A DNA stretch of 64,000 nucleotides from Euglena gracilis (lineage: Eukaryota; Euglenida; Euglenophyceae; Euglenales). The stretch covers positions 2,784,504 through 2,848,503 of the forward strand of contig CP154957.1 of NCBI GenBank assembly GCA_039621445.1, in the 5' to 3' direction. The position numbers and the translations under genes are program-made. The notes under the pieces are model-generated. The model ran no database searches and was not told the origin of the DNA. It worked only from the letters and a program-made list of their open reading frames with translations. This document shows positions 1-12,000 of this stretch, one piece after another. Within the stretch, counting starts at the first letter, position 1. The number at the start of each line of letters is the position of its first letter.

Positions 1-250
1 ATTCCCTTCACCTGTGGGCATGCCAGATGCCTGCCCCAGCAGATGGAGTACCCCTGGTCTTCAGAGTCTTCGGAGGCATCACCGCCATCTTCTGCCCCTA
101 TATGTCGATGGTGGTCGCACAGCCCCGCGAGGAAGACGTTGGACCTGTTTTCGTCTCGTTCTTGCCCGCACTCAAAGCAGGACACGCAACCTGGGAGGAG
201 CGTGGAATGCACGCCTCTCCTTGTTCTGAGCCACGTCTTGAGGTGCCCCC
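1..250 (+). other. Possible 3' exon of an unknown gene at the window edge
   Basis: Reading from about position 27, the + strand is open past 240 with a hydrophobic stretch (VFRVFGGITAIFCPYMSMVV) followed by an acidic segment. Codon and residue use looks more protein-like than the flanking repeats, but no family is recognised. No convincing acceptor or stop fixes its limits, and the window begins inside it. It could equally be chance open frame. Confidence 0.2.
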
Positions 251-254
251 ACAT

Positions 255-313
255 GCCATATATATATGTATACATATAATATATATGTATATACATACAT
301 ACATACATATATA

Positions 314-381
<68 letters not shown>

Positions 382-395
382 CACATACACATACA
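255..395. repeat. TA/CATA microsatellite
   Basis: Alternating TA, with (CATA) units on both sides. Open frames across it encode only YIYIYI-type polymers and are not genes. Confidence 0.95.
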
Positions 396-504
396 TACGG
401 CAGCCAATATGGTTAGGGTTACAACTTGGGATTAGGGTTAACCAGGTTTTGAATAGTGCTGAGCTCTTGATAAGCGCACACCCACCCCTTCATTGACCAT
501 CCCG

Positions 505-731
505 GCCGGCGGCCCGGCGGCCCGGCCCGGCCCGGCCCGGCCGGCGGCCCGGCGGCCCGGCCCGGCCCGGCCGGCGGCCCGGCGGCCCGGCCCGGCCCGG
601 CCCGGCCCGGCCCGGCCGGCGGCCCGGCCCGGCCCGGCCCGGCGGCCCGGCGGCCCGGCCCGGCCGGCGGCCCGGCGGCCCGGCGGCCCGGCCCGGCCCG
701 GCCGGCGGCCCGGCCCGGCCCGGCCGGCGGC
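505..731. repeat. GC-only tract built from CCCGG and GGCGG units
   Basis: About 225 bases contain no A or T and alternate GGCCCGGCGGCCC and CCGGCCCGG blocks. It is unusually pure and ends exactly where an AT-containing minisatellite begins. The Pro/Ala/Arg open frames on both strands are by-products. Confidence 0.95.
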
Positions 732-1046
732 CATCATTGGTCATGATGGCCATCATTGGTCATGATGGCCATCATTGGTCATCATGGCCATCATTGGTCA
801 TGATGGCCATCATTGGTCATCATGGCCATCCGGGGTCATGATGGCCATCAGGGCTCATGATGGTCATCATTGGTCACGATGGCCATCATTGGTCATGATG
901 GCCATCATTGGTCATGATGGCCATCATTGGTCATTATGGCCCTCATGGGTCATGATGGTCATCATTGGTCATGATGGCCATCCGGGGTCATGATGCCCAT
1001 CATTGGTCATCATGGCCATCATTGGCCATGAGGGCCATGATGGGCT
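732..1046. repeat. ~18-bp minisatellite (ATGGCCATCATTGGTCAT)
   Basis: About 17 imperfect copies of an 18-bp unit, itself a near palindrome (ATGGCCAT, TGATCA-like cores). It abuts the GC-only tract on the left and the 162-bp array on the right. Confidence 0.9.
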
Positions 1047-1650
1047 GGGGGGTCGAAAAACGCCCATTTTCAGCTCGAAAACAGTTTTTCCAGGTCCAAG
1101 AAACCAAAAAACATGGTTTTGGGCAAAAAAAATTTTTCGATTTTTTTCGACTTTTTTGACCCGTTTTTGACCCAAAGTCAATGGGTCGGCGGCCCAAAAC
1201 GGGGCGCCGGCGGGTCGAAAAACGCTCATTTTCGGCTCAAAAACAGTTTTTCTGGGTCCGGGAGGCCAAAAAACATCCTTTCGGGCAAAAAAATTTTTTC
1301 GATTTTTTTCGACTTTTTTGACCCGGTTTTGACCCACAGTCAATGGGTCGGCGGCCCAAAACGGGGCGCCGGTGGGTCGAAAAACGCTCGTTTTCGGCTC
1401 AAAAACAGTTTTTTCGGGTCCGGGAGGCCAAAAAACATCGTTTCGGGCAAAAAAAATTTTTTCGATTTTTTTCGACTTTTTTGACCCGGTTTTGACCCAA
1501 AGTCAATGGGTCGGCGGCCCAAAACGGGGCGCCGGTGGGTCGAAAAACGCTCGTTTTCGGCTCGAAAACAGTTTTTTTGGGTCCGGGAGGCCAAAAAACA
1601 TCGTTTCGGGCAAAAAAAATGTTTTCGATTTTTTTCGACCTTTTCGGCCG
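1046..1650. repeat. 162-bp tandem array, about 3.7 copies
   Basis: The phrase ATGGGTCGGCGGCCCAAAAC recurs at 1181, 1343 and 1506, a period of 162-163 bp. Each unit holds a GGCGCCGG core flanked by A-runs and T-runs. It is followed by a degraded unit that runs into the 1717 repeat module. Confidence 0.9.
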
Positions 1651-1716
1651 AAAATGGCTAAGTCGAACAGAGGGAAAAGTGTACAAAATGGCCTGAAATG
1701 GCCCAAATTGGCGAAA

Positions 1717-2195
1717 AACCGCCCGTATCTCGGGCTGGGCGGGGAGTTGCGGGGAAACCAAAATCCCAGTAGCTAGAGCGTTCCAAGGGCTTCAATTTAG
1801 GTCTCCGGACATTTCCTTTGACTTTGCATCATTTTCGAGAAATTTTGAAAACATCGATTTTTTGACCCCCCACCCCCCGAAAACGGCTAAGTCGAACAGA
1901 GGGAAAAGTGTACAAAACGGCCATCTGCGCCGAAAACGGCCGTATCTCGGGCTAGGCGGGGAGTTGCTGGGAAATCAAAATACCGGTAGATGGGGCGTTC
2001 CAAGGGCTTCAAATTAGGTCTCCGGACATTTCCTTTGATTTTGCTTCATTTTGGAGATATTTTGAAAATTGACATTTTTTGGCCTTCCAAAGGGGGGGGC
2101 TCATCCAGGGGGGGCGGGTAAATCCTACCGAGTTTGGACCCCTTCGCGCGTGAATAACTCGGGCCTGGCGGGGAGTTGGGGGTCAAACCCAGGTG
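1717..2195. repeat. Dispersed repeat module, two full and one partial direct copy
   Basis: Copies start near 1717 and 1930, with a short partial copy at 2150. Each reads: CGTATCTCGGGCT, a GGGGAGTTG run, then GGGCTTCAA and TCTCCGGACATTTCCTTTGA. The same module recurs at 23270-23850, where a foldback element splits it, and in reverse orientation at 41675-42080. The 1930 copy preserves the uninterrupted version of the site occupied at 23332. Confidence 0.8.
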
Positions 2196-2384
2196 ATTCG
2201 GAAACTAGGAATCCAGTCGCTCGTGACTGAAAAAAAAAATTCCGGGAACGGGGCCGGGATCATGGTGATAATCCGTCGGTTCCCGAGGTGGCCCCGACCC
2301 GGGGGGGGCCCCCGGGGGGGCGGGGGGGGAGGGGGGGGGGTCGAGGGGGGGGGTTCGCCAGGGGTAAGCTTCGCTCTTACCCAT

Positions 2385-2605
2385 AAAGGGATAAGAGCTC
2401 AGCGACCCCCCCCCTAATAATAGGGCATGCCCTCTATAAGAGCAGGGTCCAAATAGTAGGTGGGGGAAGGGACGTTGAGGGGACTGGAACGCTGTCCGAA
2501 AATGTGTGTGATGTCCACTACAAGAGCAGGGTCCAAATAGAAGAGCGCCCCCTCTGGCGAAGCGAGCGTCCACTACAAGAACACCCGCTCTACAATTAGG
2601 GGGTT
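2385..2605. mobile_element. Degenerate foldback element, AAGAGCAGGGTCCAAATAG family
   Basis: Three phrases of the type CTATAAGAGCAGGGTCCAAATAG or CTACAAGAACA lie between a C-run (about 2405) and a G-run ending AGGGGGTTTAGG. The compact element at 57197-57317 has the same end and similar internal phrases (TTCTATTTGGACCCTGCGCTTGTAGCG). The boundaries of this copy are unclear. Confidence 0.5.
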
Positions 2606-2794
2606 TAGGCCTAACTTATAGACGGGTATTAGGTGTACAAGTTAGGCCCAAAGTTAGGCCGAATTCATAACCCTAACCCTACTCCATCATTAACGCAGAA
2701 AAAATTTTGACCCCCCCCTCTCAACTATATGCCCCCCTGGGGGCCATTTAGTTGGGAGCTGCCATATATATGTACATACAGACATATGTACATA

Positions 2795-3585
2795 CGTCTG
2801 TATGTATACATACATACATACATACATACATACATACATACATACATACATACATACATACATACATACTTACATACATACATACATACATACATACATG
2901 CATGCATGCATGCATGCATACATACATACATACATACATACATACATACATACATACATACATACATACATACATACATACATACATACATACATACATA
3001 CATACATACATACATACATACATACATACATACATACATACATACATACACATACATACATACATACATACATACATACATACATACATACATACATACA
3101 TACATACATACATACATACATACATACATACATGCATGCATGCAGGCATGCATACATACATACATACATACATACATACATACATACATACATACATACA
3201 CACATACATACATACATACATACATACATACATACATACATACATACATACATACATACATACATACATACATACATACATACATACATACATACATACA
3301 TACATACATACATACATACAATCATACATACATACAATCATACATACATACATACATACATACATACATACATACATACATACATACATACATACATACA
3401 TACATACATACATACATACATACATACATACATACATACATACATACATACATACATACATACATACATACATACATACATACATACATACATACATACA
3501 TACATACATACATACATACATACATACATACATACATACATACATACATACATACATACATACATACATACATACATACATACAT

Positions 3586-3616
<31 letters not shown>

Positions 3617-3650
3617 TACATACACACACACACACACACGCACACGCACA
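2795..3650. repeat. Long (CATA)n microsatellite with CATG, CAGA and CA tails
   Basis: About 800 bp of CATA units contain two short CATG islands (2899-2916, 3133-3150), then (CAGA)n near 3587-3615 and (CA)n near 3620-3650. It ends about 55 bp before the ATG of the gene at 3706. Large open frames in all six frames (YIHT, MYVC polymers) are artefacts of the repeat. Confidence 0.97.
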
Positions 3651-3705
3651 CCTCCCTCTTCCCTTCAGATGTCGCCCTGACCCGGGGCCCCCTCCCCCTC
3701 CACAC

Positions 3706-4871
3706 ATGTACGGCGCGGCCGCCGCCGGCCCGGAGCTCGCTTTCCTCAAAGCGCCGGACCGCTCCCGGGACCTGCTGGAGCAGCCTCCCAGGCCACGGTC
3801 TCCAGACAGCACCCCCCACCCAAGCCGGACTCCTCCTTCTGGGGTGGAGAGTGCTATGCCCCCCCCCCCGCCCATGGGTCCCCATGGGTAGGGGGTGTGT
3901 GGGTCAGGGGGGTAGTTAGGAATGGGGACATTCCTAATTGGAGATGAGGGTTCAGAGTGGGGATTATGTTTGGGGGTTAGGGCTCGAGTTAGGGCCAGGA
4001 GTGAGATCTGGGGGGGGGTCTTGGGTCGTGCCATGTCTCTAATACCCAATCCCCAGTCTCCAAGGCAGGCGGGGTGTGATTTTTCCAAAGGGAGACTGAC
4101 ACAGAGGTAACAGGAAACGTAATCAAGTTAGGAATACCATTTCTGGATTTAAACATTTGTACACATGTTCAAACAGGGGTGTTTCCGCTTTTCTGAACAA
4201 ACAAACGTGCACAAGCGCGCAGAATATTGAACCTAAGAGCGAGCTGAAACTTAAGGCTTGCGACTCTGTGTGCTCCCCCGTCCCCTTGTGACCAGTGCCC
4301 CTAACAGGGTTCTTTTAAGCCAGGTCACACCCTCCGGGGTGGGGGGGGGCTGGGGGGTGGGTATTAGCTGGGGGGACAATTTTTAGTCCTGGGGGGGGGG
4401 AGCCAAATTTTTGGGAGGGAAGTTGTCAAACAGGTCGGCATTTTCGTTTTTTTTGGGGCCAAAAGTTGGCCAAAGGTCGAGGGGATCATTGAGCGGGAAA
4501 TTGTCACATGGGTATGCCCCCCCCCCCCAAAGTGGCCACTTTCCGGCGCTTTGGTGCTGAAAAGCAAAATTCGACCCCCCCCCAGAGTCTGGAGGATCCC
4601 GTGTGCTCGGGGGGCACACCCAAAACTCTGCCCACCCCAAAGTCCAACTACCGACCGAAGGCCGAGCCAGATTGCACCTCCAGGGCCGTCCAACAAAAGC
4701 CCGGCCGCCCCGGGGGCGGTCGGGCGACGCCGGGGCCTGCCGGCCCGAGCTCCGTCGAGGCGCGGACGGCGCCCTCCCCGGCCCGGTCCCAGTGGCGCCG
4801 GTCGCTCGGGCTGCTCCAGTCCCTGTCCGCCACCACGGACTGGCTGAGCCCGCCTTTGCCCCGCGCCAGGG
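3706..4871 (+). CDS. Unknown Ala/Pro-rich protein, first two exons
   Basis: No family is recognised. Exon 1 would run 3706-3797, beginning MYGAAAAGPELAFLKAP and ending CCACG|GTCTCC. Exon 2 would run 4684-4871, from ACCTCCAG|G to CAGGG|GTGTGC. Phases match (2 to 2), and the join reads through ...EQPPRPR into AVQQKPGRPGG. The donor GTGTGC is the form seen repeatedly in the kinesin gene. The encoded part is Ala, Pro, Ser and Arg-rich with one more ordinary stretch (QWRRSLGLLQSLSATTDWL). No third exon was found, so the 3' end is open. The start codon lies just past an 800-bp microsatellite. The evidence is phase plus composition only, so the model could be wrong. Confidence 0.4.
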
Positions 4872-7000
4872 GTGTGCCCCAAGTCCGGAGATCGCCGGGG
4901 GCCTCCGAGTCCCGAGATCTCCTTTTCGTTGGCATATGTTGTATGGCGTGTGACTGAACTGTGTTTTCGTTCCCCCATTGGTGTTCATTTTGTTTTATGA
5001 TTCGCAACGCGGCATGGTGTTTGTTTCTTGTTTCTATTTTTTATATTTTTTGTTGCTAGTGTGGGCATTTCGCATCACAATTTCCATTCCCACAAGTATC
5101 TAAGCCTATGTTACATTATTTTATTATCATGTTTCTCACTGTTGGACATGGGGAGGTGATGGGAGGAGTACTCAATCTGAGCTCCCCCAAGGTTCGACAT
5201 TTGTAGACCGCAGACGGCCCAATCGTTTCTCCCAACCTGGCATAACTTGGCCTGGTGGGTTGGTGTACAGTCCTTGGGCACAGGAAAGACGGTTGTATTT
5301 TTTGTATTCTTTCCCCTTGAAAATTGACAGATAACACCCAAGTCTAAACACGATTCCCGAGCCTGCTCAGCGCGAACAAAAACGGATGGGAGTTCACCCA
5401 AGAAAACGACAGAGCTCCAGTTTCCACTTCTTTGGGGCAATGTTTGTGGCAGAACCTCTGCCTCAGTGTCCTTGGTCCGCCGTCCCACACCTGGGAAGAG
5501 CGCAGGGCGTCGTTGAAAGCAGTCCTCTTCCAGCAACAAACTCCGAGTTAAAATTATTTAAAATATTTAATTCCTGTCCAGACGCCCAAAGAGGCAGTTT
5601 TTGGTGTGGAAACGGGAAAAAATAAGTTGGTAATAATGACAAGTTGGTAATGATAAGTTGGTAATGGTTTTCCCAGCTCAAAATATCTCGAAATCGTCTT
5701 TTAATGTCGAATTGTCGTTTTTTTTCCCCCTGGACTTTTTGATTGGTGACCTCCTTTTTTTGGTTATCAGATTCCATATTTTTAAATCATTTTATGTTTG
5801 AAGAATCATGAGCTTTCAACCCTTTTTTTTGTCACACCTGGACCGCAGAAATGCATTTACCGTTTCATTTCCTGAGTTGCTTTTTTTTCGAGGGGCAAGA
5901 GGTTGTGCCCACCTCCCCTGCACTGATAAACCCCCCCTAATTCATAACCCCCCAAATAATACCGCCCCCCCCCCAAATAATAACCCCCCCTTCAGGCAGG
6001 TGTGAAGGGAAAAAAAGGAGAAAAAAATCGGCAGAAATGTTGCAAAAAAACCACAAAAATGGATGAAATTGGGCAGAAAATATAAGTGTCCAAATAATAA
6101 ACTGGGGGAATATTTTTCGGGGGGTTGCCATTTGGGGGGGGGTTCGTTAAGCGACGCCCTGGCCTTGCCCCAACGCACACCGGTGCCAGATGACAGCGAG
6201 GGGCTCGAGTCCCCGACAAGCAGGTTCTGGGGGGGCCCCTGAGAAGGACAGGGACACAGACAACGGATACAAAATGCAATGTAATGGCGGCCGAAGTGAC
6301 ACGGTGCGTGCTTGTGAACGTGACCTCTTCGGATGGCACGTCATCCGGCCAATTTTTTTCACAAAAATTCTTTACATGTTTTGAGCTTTGAGGCGTTCTC
6401 GCAACCTGCCTCCTGCCAATGAGCCAGCCGACCTCTGCCACAAACTTGCCAGACATTTCTTCTTCGAAAACGGCCTTTTCAGAAATGACAATTTTCTGTT
6501 GCTGACTTCCGGCCTCTGAACAGCAACACCGAAAATTATTTTTTTTCCTAATTTTTTTTTGTTCGGTGGAGCGTCAGAGCTTTTCTGTTTTTTTTTCTGA
6601 ATCACCGTTCTCGGATTGTCAGGGAATAGAGGACATTTACTGTGGGGTGAAGTGGGTTAACCTACCCATTTCTCCTTGGGGAATTATGGTGACCAAAAAC
6701 CTTCCAATACCTGTGACGGTTTGTGAGGGTCAGTGGTACAGTGATACCAAGGCGGACCGTGTTTTTTATAATTTTTTCTAAAAGATGTTCAAGGATCATT
6801 TTTAATGTTCTGCCCCCCAGGGGGTGGGTGGGTGGGTCTGGACCCCCCCCAGCTTCTACACAAAAACCTCTGGTCCCAGGTACCACAGTCCATGGATATT
6901 TTTTCTGACCGCTTGTCCAACGACCACCCCCCGGTCGAAAGGCCAGACATTACTGGTCGTTGGGCATAACAGGGACTCATTTTTTGCGGTTTTTTCCCCT
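4872..7000. other. No gene resolved; intron or intergenic
   Basis: AT-rich sequence with T-runs, C-runs and short hairpins. Several open frames exist, but none has convincing composition or splice context. Further exons of the 3706 gene may lie here unseen. Confidence 0.5.
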
Positions 7001-7212
7001 TTCAAAAAAGACACAGAAAAACACACAAAAAAGACACAAAAAAGACACAAAAAAGACACAAAAAAGACACAAAAAGACACAAAAAAGACACAAAAAAGAC
7101 ACAAAAAAGACACAAAAAAGACACAAAAAAGACACAAAAAAGACACAAAAAAGACACAAAAAAGACACAAAAAAGACACAAAAAGACACAAAAAAGACAC
7201 AAAAAAGACACA
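6999..7212. repeat. GACACAAAAAA minisatellite
   Basis: About 18 copies of an 11-12-bp unit, varying only in the length of the A-run. It sits about 60 bp upstream of the putative ATG at 7273. The KKDTKKTQK open frame through it is a repeat artefact. Confidence 0.95.
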
Positions 7213-7272
7213 GGTGGCGGATTAACACAAACCCGCCACCTGTGCTATCCTCCCCCCCCCCACCTGGCCGGG

Positions 7273-8755
7273 ATGGAGGCCGCCGCCCCGGGCTGCGCCG
7301 CGTCGCCCGCCCGGGCCGCGCTGGCCCCGACGGTGGTGGCGCCGCCGGGGCCGCCGGGGTCCGCCGACGGCGACGCGGCGGAGGCGACGGCCCAGGGCGC
7401 TCCGGTGCGGTTATTCCATGCCACAATAGGTTGGAGGATCTGCCTGCCTGTCTGCCTGCCGCCATTCTCGAGGAAGTGGTTTTGGTGATTTTAGCCTCCA
7501 AGCTGGGTTTTTTATTTTTTGTGGTTTGTATTTTTTTCTATTGTTTTGATGCTTGGCACCTGTCCAGAAATCTGAATAGTCTTGCCATTACCGGGGCGTG
7601 GCGAGGCTGGCACCGTCCCTCCCCCCTGTCCAAGCCCCCCCCCCCCCGTGCCAATGGCACGTTTCCGGAACGCTGCCTGTGTTTTCATTGAGTTTCAGTG
7701 GCGTTTGCACACCATGGCGTTGACACCCCCCAATGTCAACAACACATTCCCTGAACATTGGCGTGTCTTGGACAAGGGGTGTGCCGTATTTTGTTTGCCA
7801 ACGTTGTCAGCGACGTCCTCCGTCCGTGCCAAATTGTTACGCACAGAGTGGAAAATATGCCGCATGCGGGTTCGCAGCTGTTTTTGGCACTTTTTTGGCA
7901 ATGCTTTTTGGGTAACATGCTGCAGTCGAGAAGTTTTGTGGATTTCTTTTGCAGTTTATGTCCTGCGATGTGACCTTTTGCGAAACGGAGTTATTTTCAA
8001 GCCCTTTTTGTACACTGTAAAAGAGAGCGGGTTTTTTTGTGCAGTGAATTTTTTTCACTGGGCTGTGTGCATATTTTTTAAAGCCCTGCCTGTAGTAGGA
8101 CCCCCCCCGAATGGGTTTACCTGCCAATTATTTAAGCATCCAAAATCAGTGGCCAAGGGGCAAGGGCAGGGGTTACTCCTTTTTTTGGTGGGGAGTATTG
8201 TTTTTCAGTCGCATAATCTGTCAAGATACCTGTTAGGCAACTGTCAGATTTCTTGACAATTTGCAAATTGGCCACACTTCTCAGCGTTGATACTGACTTG
8301 ATTTCATTTGCCAAGGCTTTCCCAAAGCTTCACGAAGCCTCAGCTTTTTTGAAAAAAGAACCATTACCCCGAAGTCATTTCCTGTTTTCCTGGTTTCTGA
8401 GCACCGCCTTGTTTGCCTTTTTGTCACCGTGATCCAGCGGCCTATTTTGGAAAAGTTTTACATTAAAATGTATTTTTTATAAATTTTGATTAATATTTTG
8501 ATTTAATTTTGATTTAATGTTATAATTTTGATAATATTTTTCACCATATTTTCATTGCTACAACTTGCAATCATTGGAGTTCTGACGGCCATTTACGCCA
8601 ACATCCACAGCATCTCTCATTCCTGTGGCCGTCCTGCCCGGGACACTGCGGTGGACGTCAGTGCCATAGAGTTGCAGGCGGAGGATGATGAGGAGGACAC
8701 GGAGGTTGAGGAAGTGGATGACCCCACCCAGAGGGTTGTTCAACTCTTCCATTAG
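7273..8755 (+). CDS. Possible small two-exon gene with acidic C-terminus
   Basis: Exon 1 would be 7273-7404: ATG in good context (GGGATGG), Ala/Pro/Gly-rich, ending GCTCCG|GTGCGG in phase 0. Exon 2 would be 8678-8755: acceptor GTTGCAG|GCG, a strongly acidic run (AEDDEEDTEVEEVDD) and a TAG stop at 8753. Phases agree and the product would be about 70 residues. An alternative is that exon 2 belongs to a longer frame reading from 8528, which has a hydrophobic lead (LLQLAIIGVLTAIYANIHS). No family is recognised. The intron contains no obvious mobile element. The kinesin start codon lies 300 bp downstream. Confidence 0.35.
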
Positions 8756-9053
8756 GATGCCATTATTATTTTATTTATTTATTTATTTATTATTTTATTA
8801 TTATTCTATTATTATCCTATCGTTCAACAGAATAGAGCAAGGTGGGCCAAAAAATCACCAGGTGTGCCGAAAGAACAAAAAACACACACATAAAATTGAC
8901 CAAAGTAACTTTTTGGGGAGATTCCTGTATTCTGGCGATGCCGCACAACAAAATTTCAGCCCCAGGGGGGGTGATCAATGATTATTGCTTGGACCCCTTC
9001 CAGCTGCATAAAAAGCCTTCACAGATGGGTAAAGGCAGGGAAAAGGCAGCTGG

Positions 9054-12000
9054 ATGAAGCCCCCTTCTCCACCCCAGGTGAGTGCAACCAAAAACCCTGC
9101 AGCTTTTGGGTCACGCCCATGGATTCACTTGACCCCTAGGGAGAGGCACTTTTCCCGGGCCAAAACCAACCCACCCACTTTTTTTTTGAAGACTCCCCCC
9201 CCCCCCCACAACCCCACCCCCATGGGGGGTAAACCACCCATGCACCCACCCAAAACCCAACTGAACACCCTTGAGAAAAACATTCCGGCCCAATATCATT
9301 CCAAGGCCCCAACACCAGCAAACATGCACAACGTTTTACTGGCAGGGGCGGGTTTTCCAATTTGACACAAGTGGGTTTGTTTGCTCCTGGGCAAAGGTAC
9401 CCCTCTGGGGGAAGCTCCAAGGATTCCTAGGGGGTAGGAAAGTTCAGGGCGTGAAAGGACCCTCTGGCCCCGTGGAAGAGCCCGAGGCAGAACAGCGGCC
9501 CCAGCGGCTGGTGGTGGCGGTGCGGGTCAAGCCCGTGGTCAGGTGCATGCTTCCTCAGTCCCCCTTCCCCAACGCATATGCCACCAATACCAGGGAGCAA
9601 AGAAGGGAGATTGTGCTCACGCGGCAGTGGAGACCTGTCATAAGCAGCGGAAAGGCACGCATTTGTTGTATTTATTCAGGTAGCCCAAGAAATTGGCTTG
9701 GTTCTCTCAGCTCGCAATAACAGTGGTACTGCACCCGCCTCCGCCTCCATAACAACATCTGACCACCTGTCTTTCAACAAACCCATATCTGCCTGCTCAG
9801 CTGCTCACTCATGTGGTTTTGTTTTTGTTTTGCGCAACTTTGCATTCACACATGCACTGGCTGGGAAAGGTTGGACATGGAGACCCGCAAAGATATTCCT
9901 TTGATAGTGCTCTGACCCCCTGGTTCTCGACCACTTTTCCGAATAGTCCCCCCCCCAAATCGAAGCCCCCCCCCCCGTCGGTTTTCAACCAGCGTTCCGA
10001 ATAGTAGCCTCCGGGGGCTTCTATTTGGGGGGATTTACATATTCACACATGTATACGCACATATGCGTCTACCAAAAACAGGTGCTCAAACAAGAGCACA
10101 CAAATCCTTCATCCCTACACATGCACGCTTCACAAGGTCCTGTCGAAGTGTAACGTGCGACAACATATCCAATTTCCACTCTTGTGTCGCCTGCGCAAAT
10201 CGACGCATTCCTGTCGGCCCCCGCAGGACAGTGGACGGCCTGCCGGACTCCACAGGCGTCGCAGTGCATGGCAATCGCATTGTGGCGCGGGTCGGGGAGC
10301 GGAAGCGACAGTTCGAGTACGACTACGTGTTCACCGGCGGCCAGGAGGTGGTGTTCGCCCGCCTGGGCCGCCCGATGGTGGAGGAGGCCTACAAGGGCTA
10401 CAACGTGTGGTGTGCGCCTGCAGAGTGCCTGAGTGATATGTGTGTGTATGATGATGTATGTGTTTTGCCATGTGTGTGCATGGGTGTTTATGTGTGTGTG
10501 TGTGTGTGTGTGTATGTGAATGTGTCTGTGCATGCGCAGCATACGTGCATATGTGGCATGGGTGGGCATGGGTGTGAGTATGGGTGTGGGTATGGGTATG
10601 GGTATGGGTAATGGTATGGGCACGGGTTACATTACGTTATGATGTATGGTGTCTGCCTGCATTGTGATGTTCATGTGGGTTGCAAAAATTTCAAACTTGC
10701 CGCAAGTGAGTATTGTCTTCTGTGCAGTGGGTAGGAGAATGTGCACCCATATGCATAAGGGAGGGATCAATACTGCAATCCCCACACCCCACAGCCGTCT
10801 CAACCATTTTGTTTTGCAACTGTCCACGCCCCCCAACACCAGTAACCAGCTCGCAGATATTTCGATAGTGGCAGGAAAAACAGTTGGCAAACCTATGTGA
10901 TCCATGCTTTCATAAATCCCAAATTCATTTGCTCCAGCTGAACAGCTTGGTAACAAATGAGCTTGGGTAACAACAAAACAGAAAAGACCCTGCAGTAAAT
11001 ATACTTGGCCCCTGCATCGATCGGACACTGTGGTTTGGGAGGTTTTTGTCTTTCTGCTGCGGGCAAGCTACGGCCAACTGTCCATTTCACCAGCAGGGAT
11101 CGCCGAATTTTCAGAGAAGCAACTCTCGGGGGTGGGGGGATGGATGAGGCCAACGTCTCCCCGCAGCCTGTTCGCCTATGGCGCGACGGGGACGGGCAAG
11201 TCCTACAGCATGTACGGCGGGAAGACGAAGCCCTCCCGGGGCGTGATACCCCGGCTGTGCAGGAAGGCCAGGCCTGGGCCCGTCTGCACAGGGGGGAAGT
11301 GCAAAGTACGGGCAGGGCAGATTCTGCGGGAAGGGCGTTGTCTTGGCCCAGACCTGCACTGGATTTTCAGCACCGCACAGGCCAAGCTGGAAGAGGGGCA
11401 GGGGGCAGCCTGCTGGGTCCATTTCATTGCTGACCCTTGCCAGACAAACTTGGGGCCGTGGGCATTGTTTTGGACATTCCTCCAAAACAAGTGTCTCTTC
11501 ACGGACAGCTTTAGTATTTTTGTAATATTATTTTGCACAACATATTTATTGCAGAAATTCATTTCTGCTTCCACCGACGGTTCCCAGCAGATGGAGAAGA
11601 GAGGAATTTGCAGCCGGTTGGGCAGGTTCTGGAATTATTCAAACTTAAATTAAGGAATTATTCAGTTATTAACTTAAATTAGCATTTTTCTTCTTCATGT
11701 TTTTGATATTTGACACAAAATGTGATAAACAATGCTCAAGCAAATGTGATAAATACACATATGAAAATGAAATCTGCATAATATCATACATAAATATTGG
11801 CCGAAAAATAAAGATAATAACAAATAATAATAAATGATAAGGAAACGGTTTGCTTTCGTCGTCCCTGGGCTATCCCCTGTGGGGGATGCGTCCCTCACGG
11901 TGGCCGTCACGGTGCAGTATGTCGAGGTGTACAATGAGCTGGTGCGCGACCTGCTGCAGGACCTGGACTACAAGGTGCGCTGCTCTGCCTATGGCTTCGC

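Noticed and set aside
493-765. Pro/Ala/Arg frame in the GC-only tract
   Set aside because: Open on both strands purely because the tract has no A or T.
732-1046. CRISPR-like array
   Set aside because: The 18-bp units are contiguous, with no unique spacers, in a eukaryotic context.
2725-4088. Very long open frames (up to 446 codons) on both strands
   Set aside because: They are read-through of the CATA repeat (YIHT, MYVC polymers) with no stop by composition, not by selection.
6824-7225. Lysine-rich KKDTKKTQK protein
   Set aside because: Encoded entirely by the GACACAAAAAA array; a basic low-complexity product with no start or splice support.
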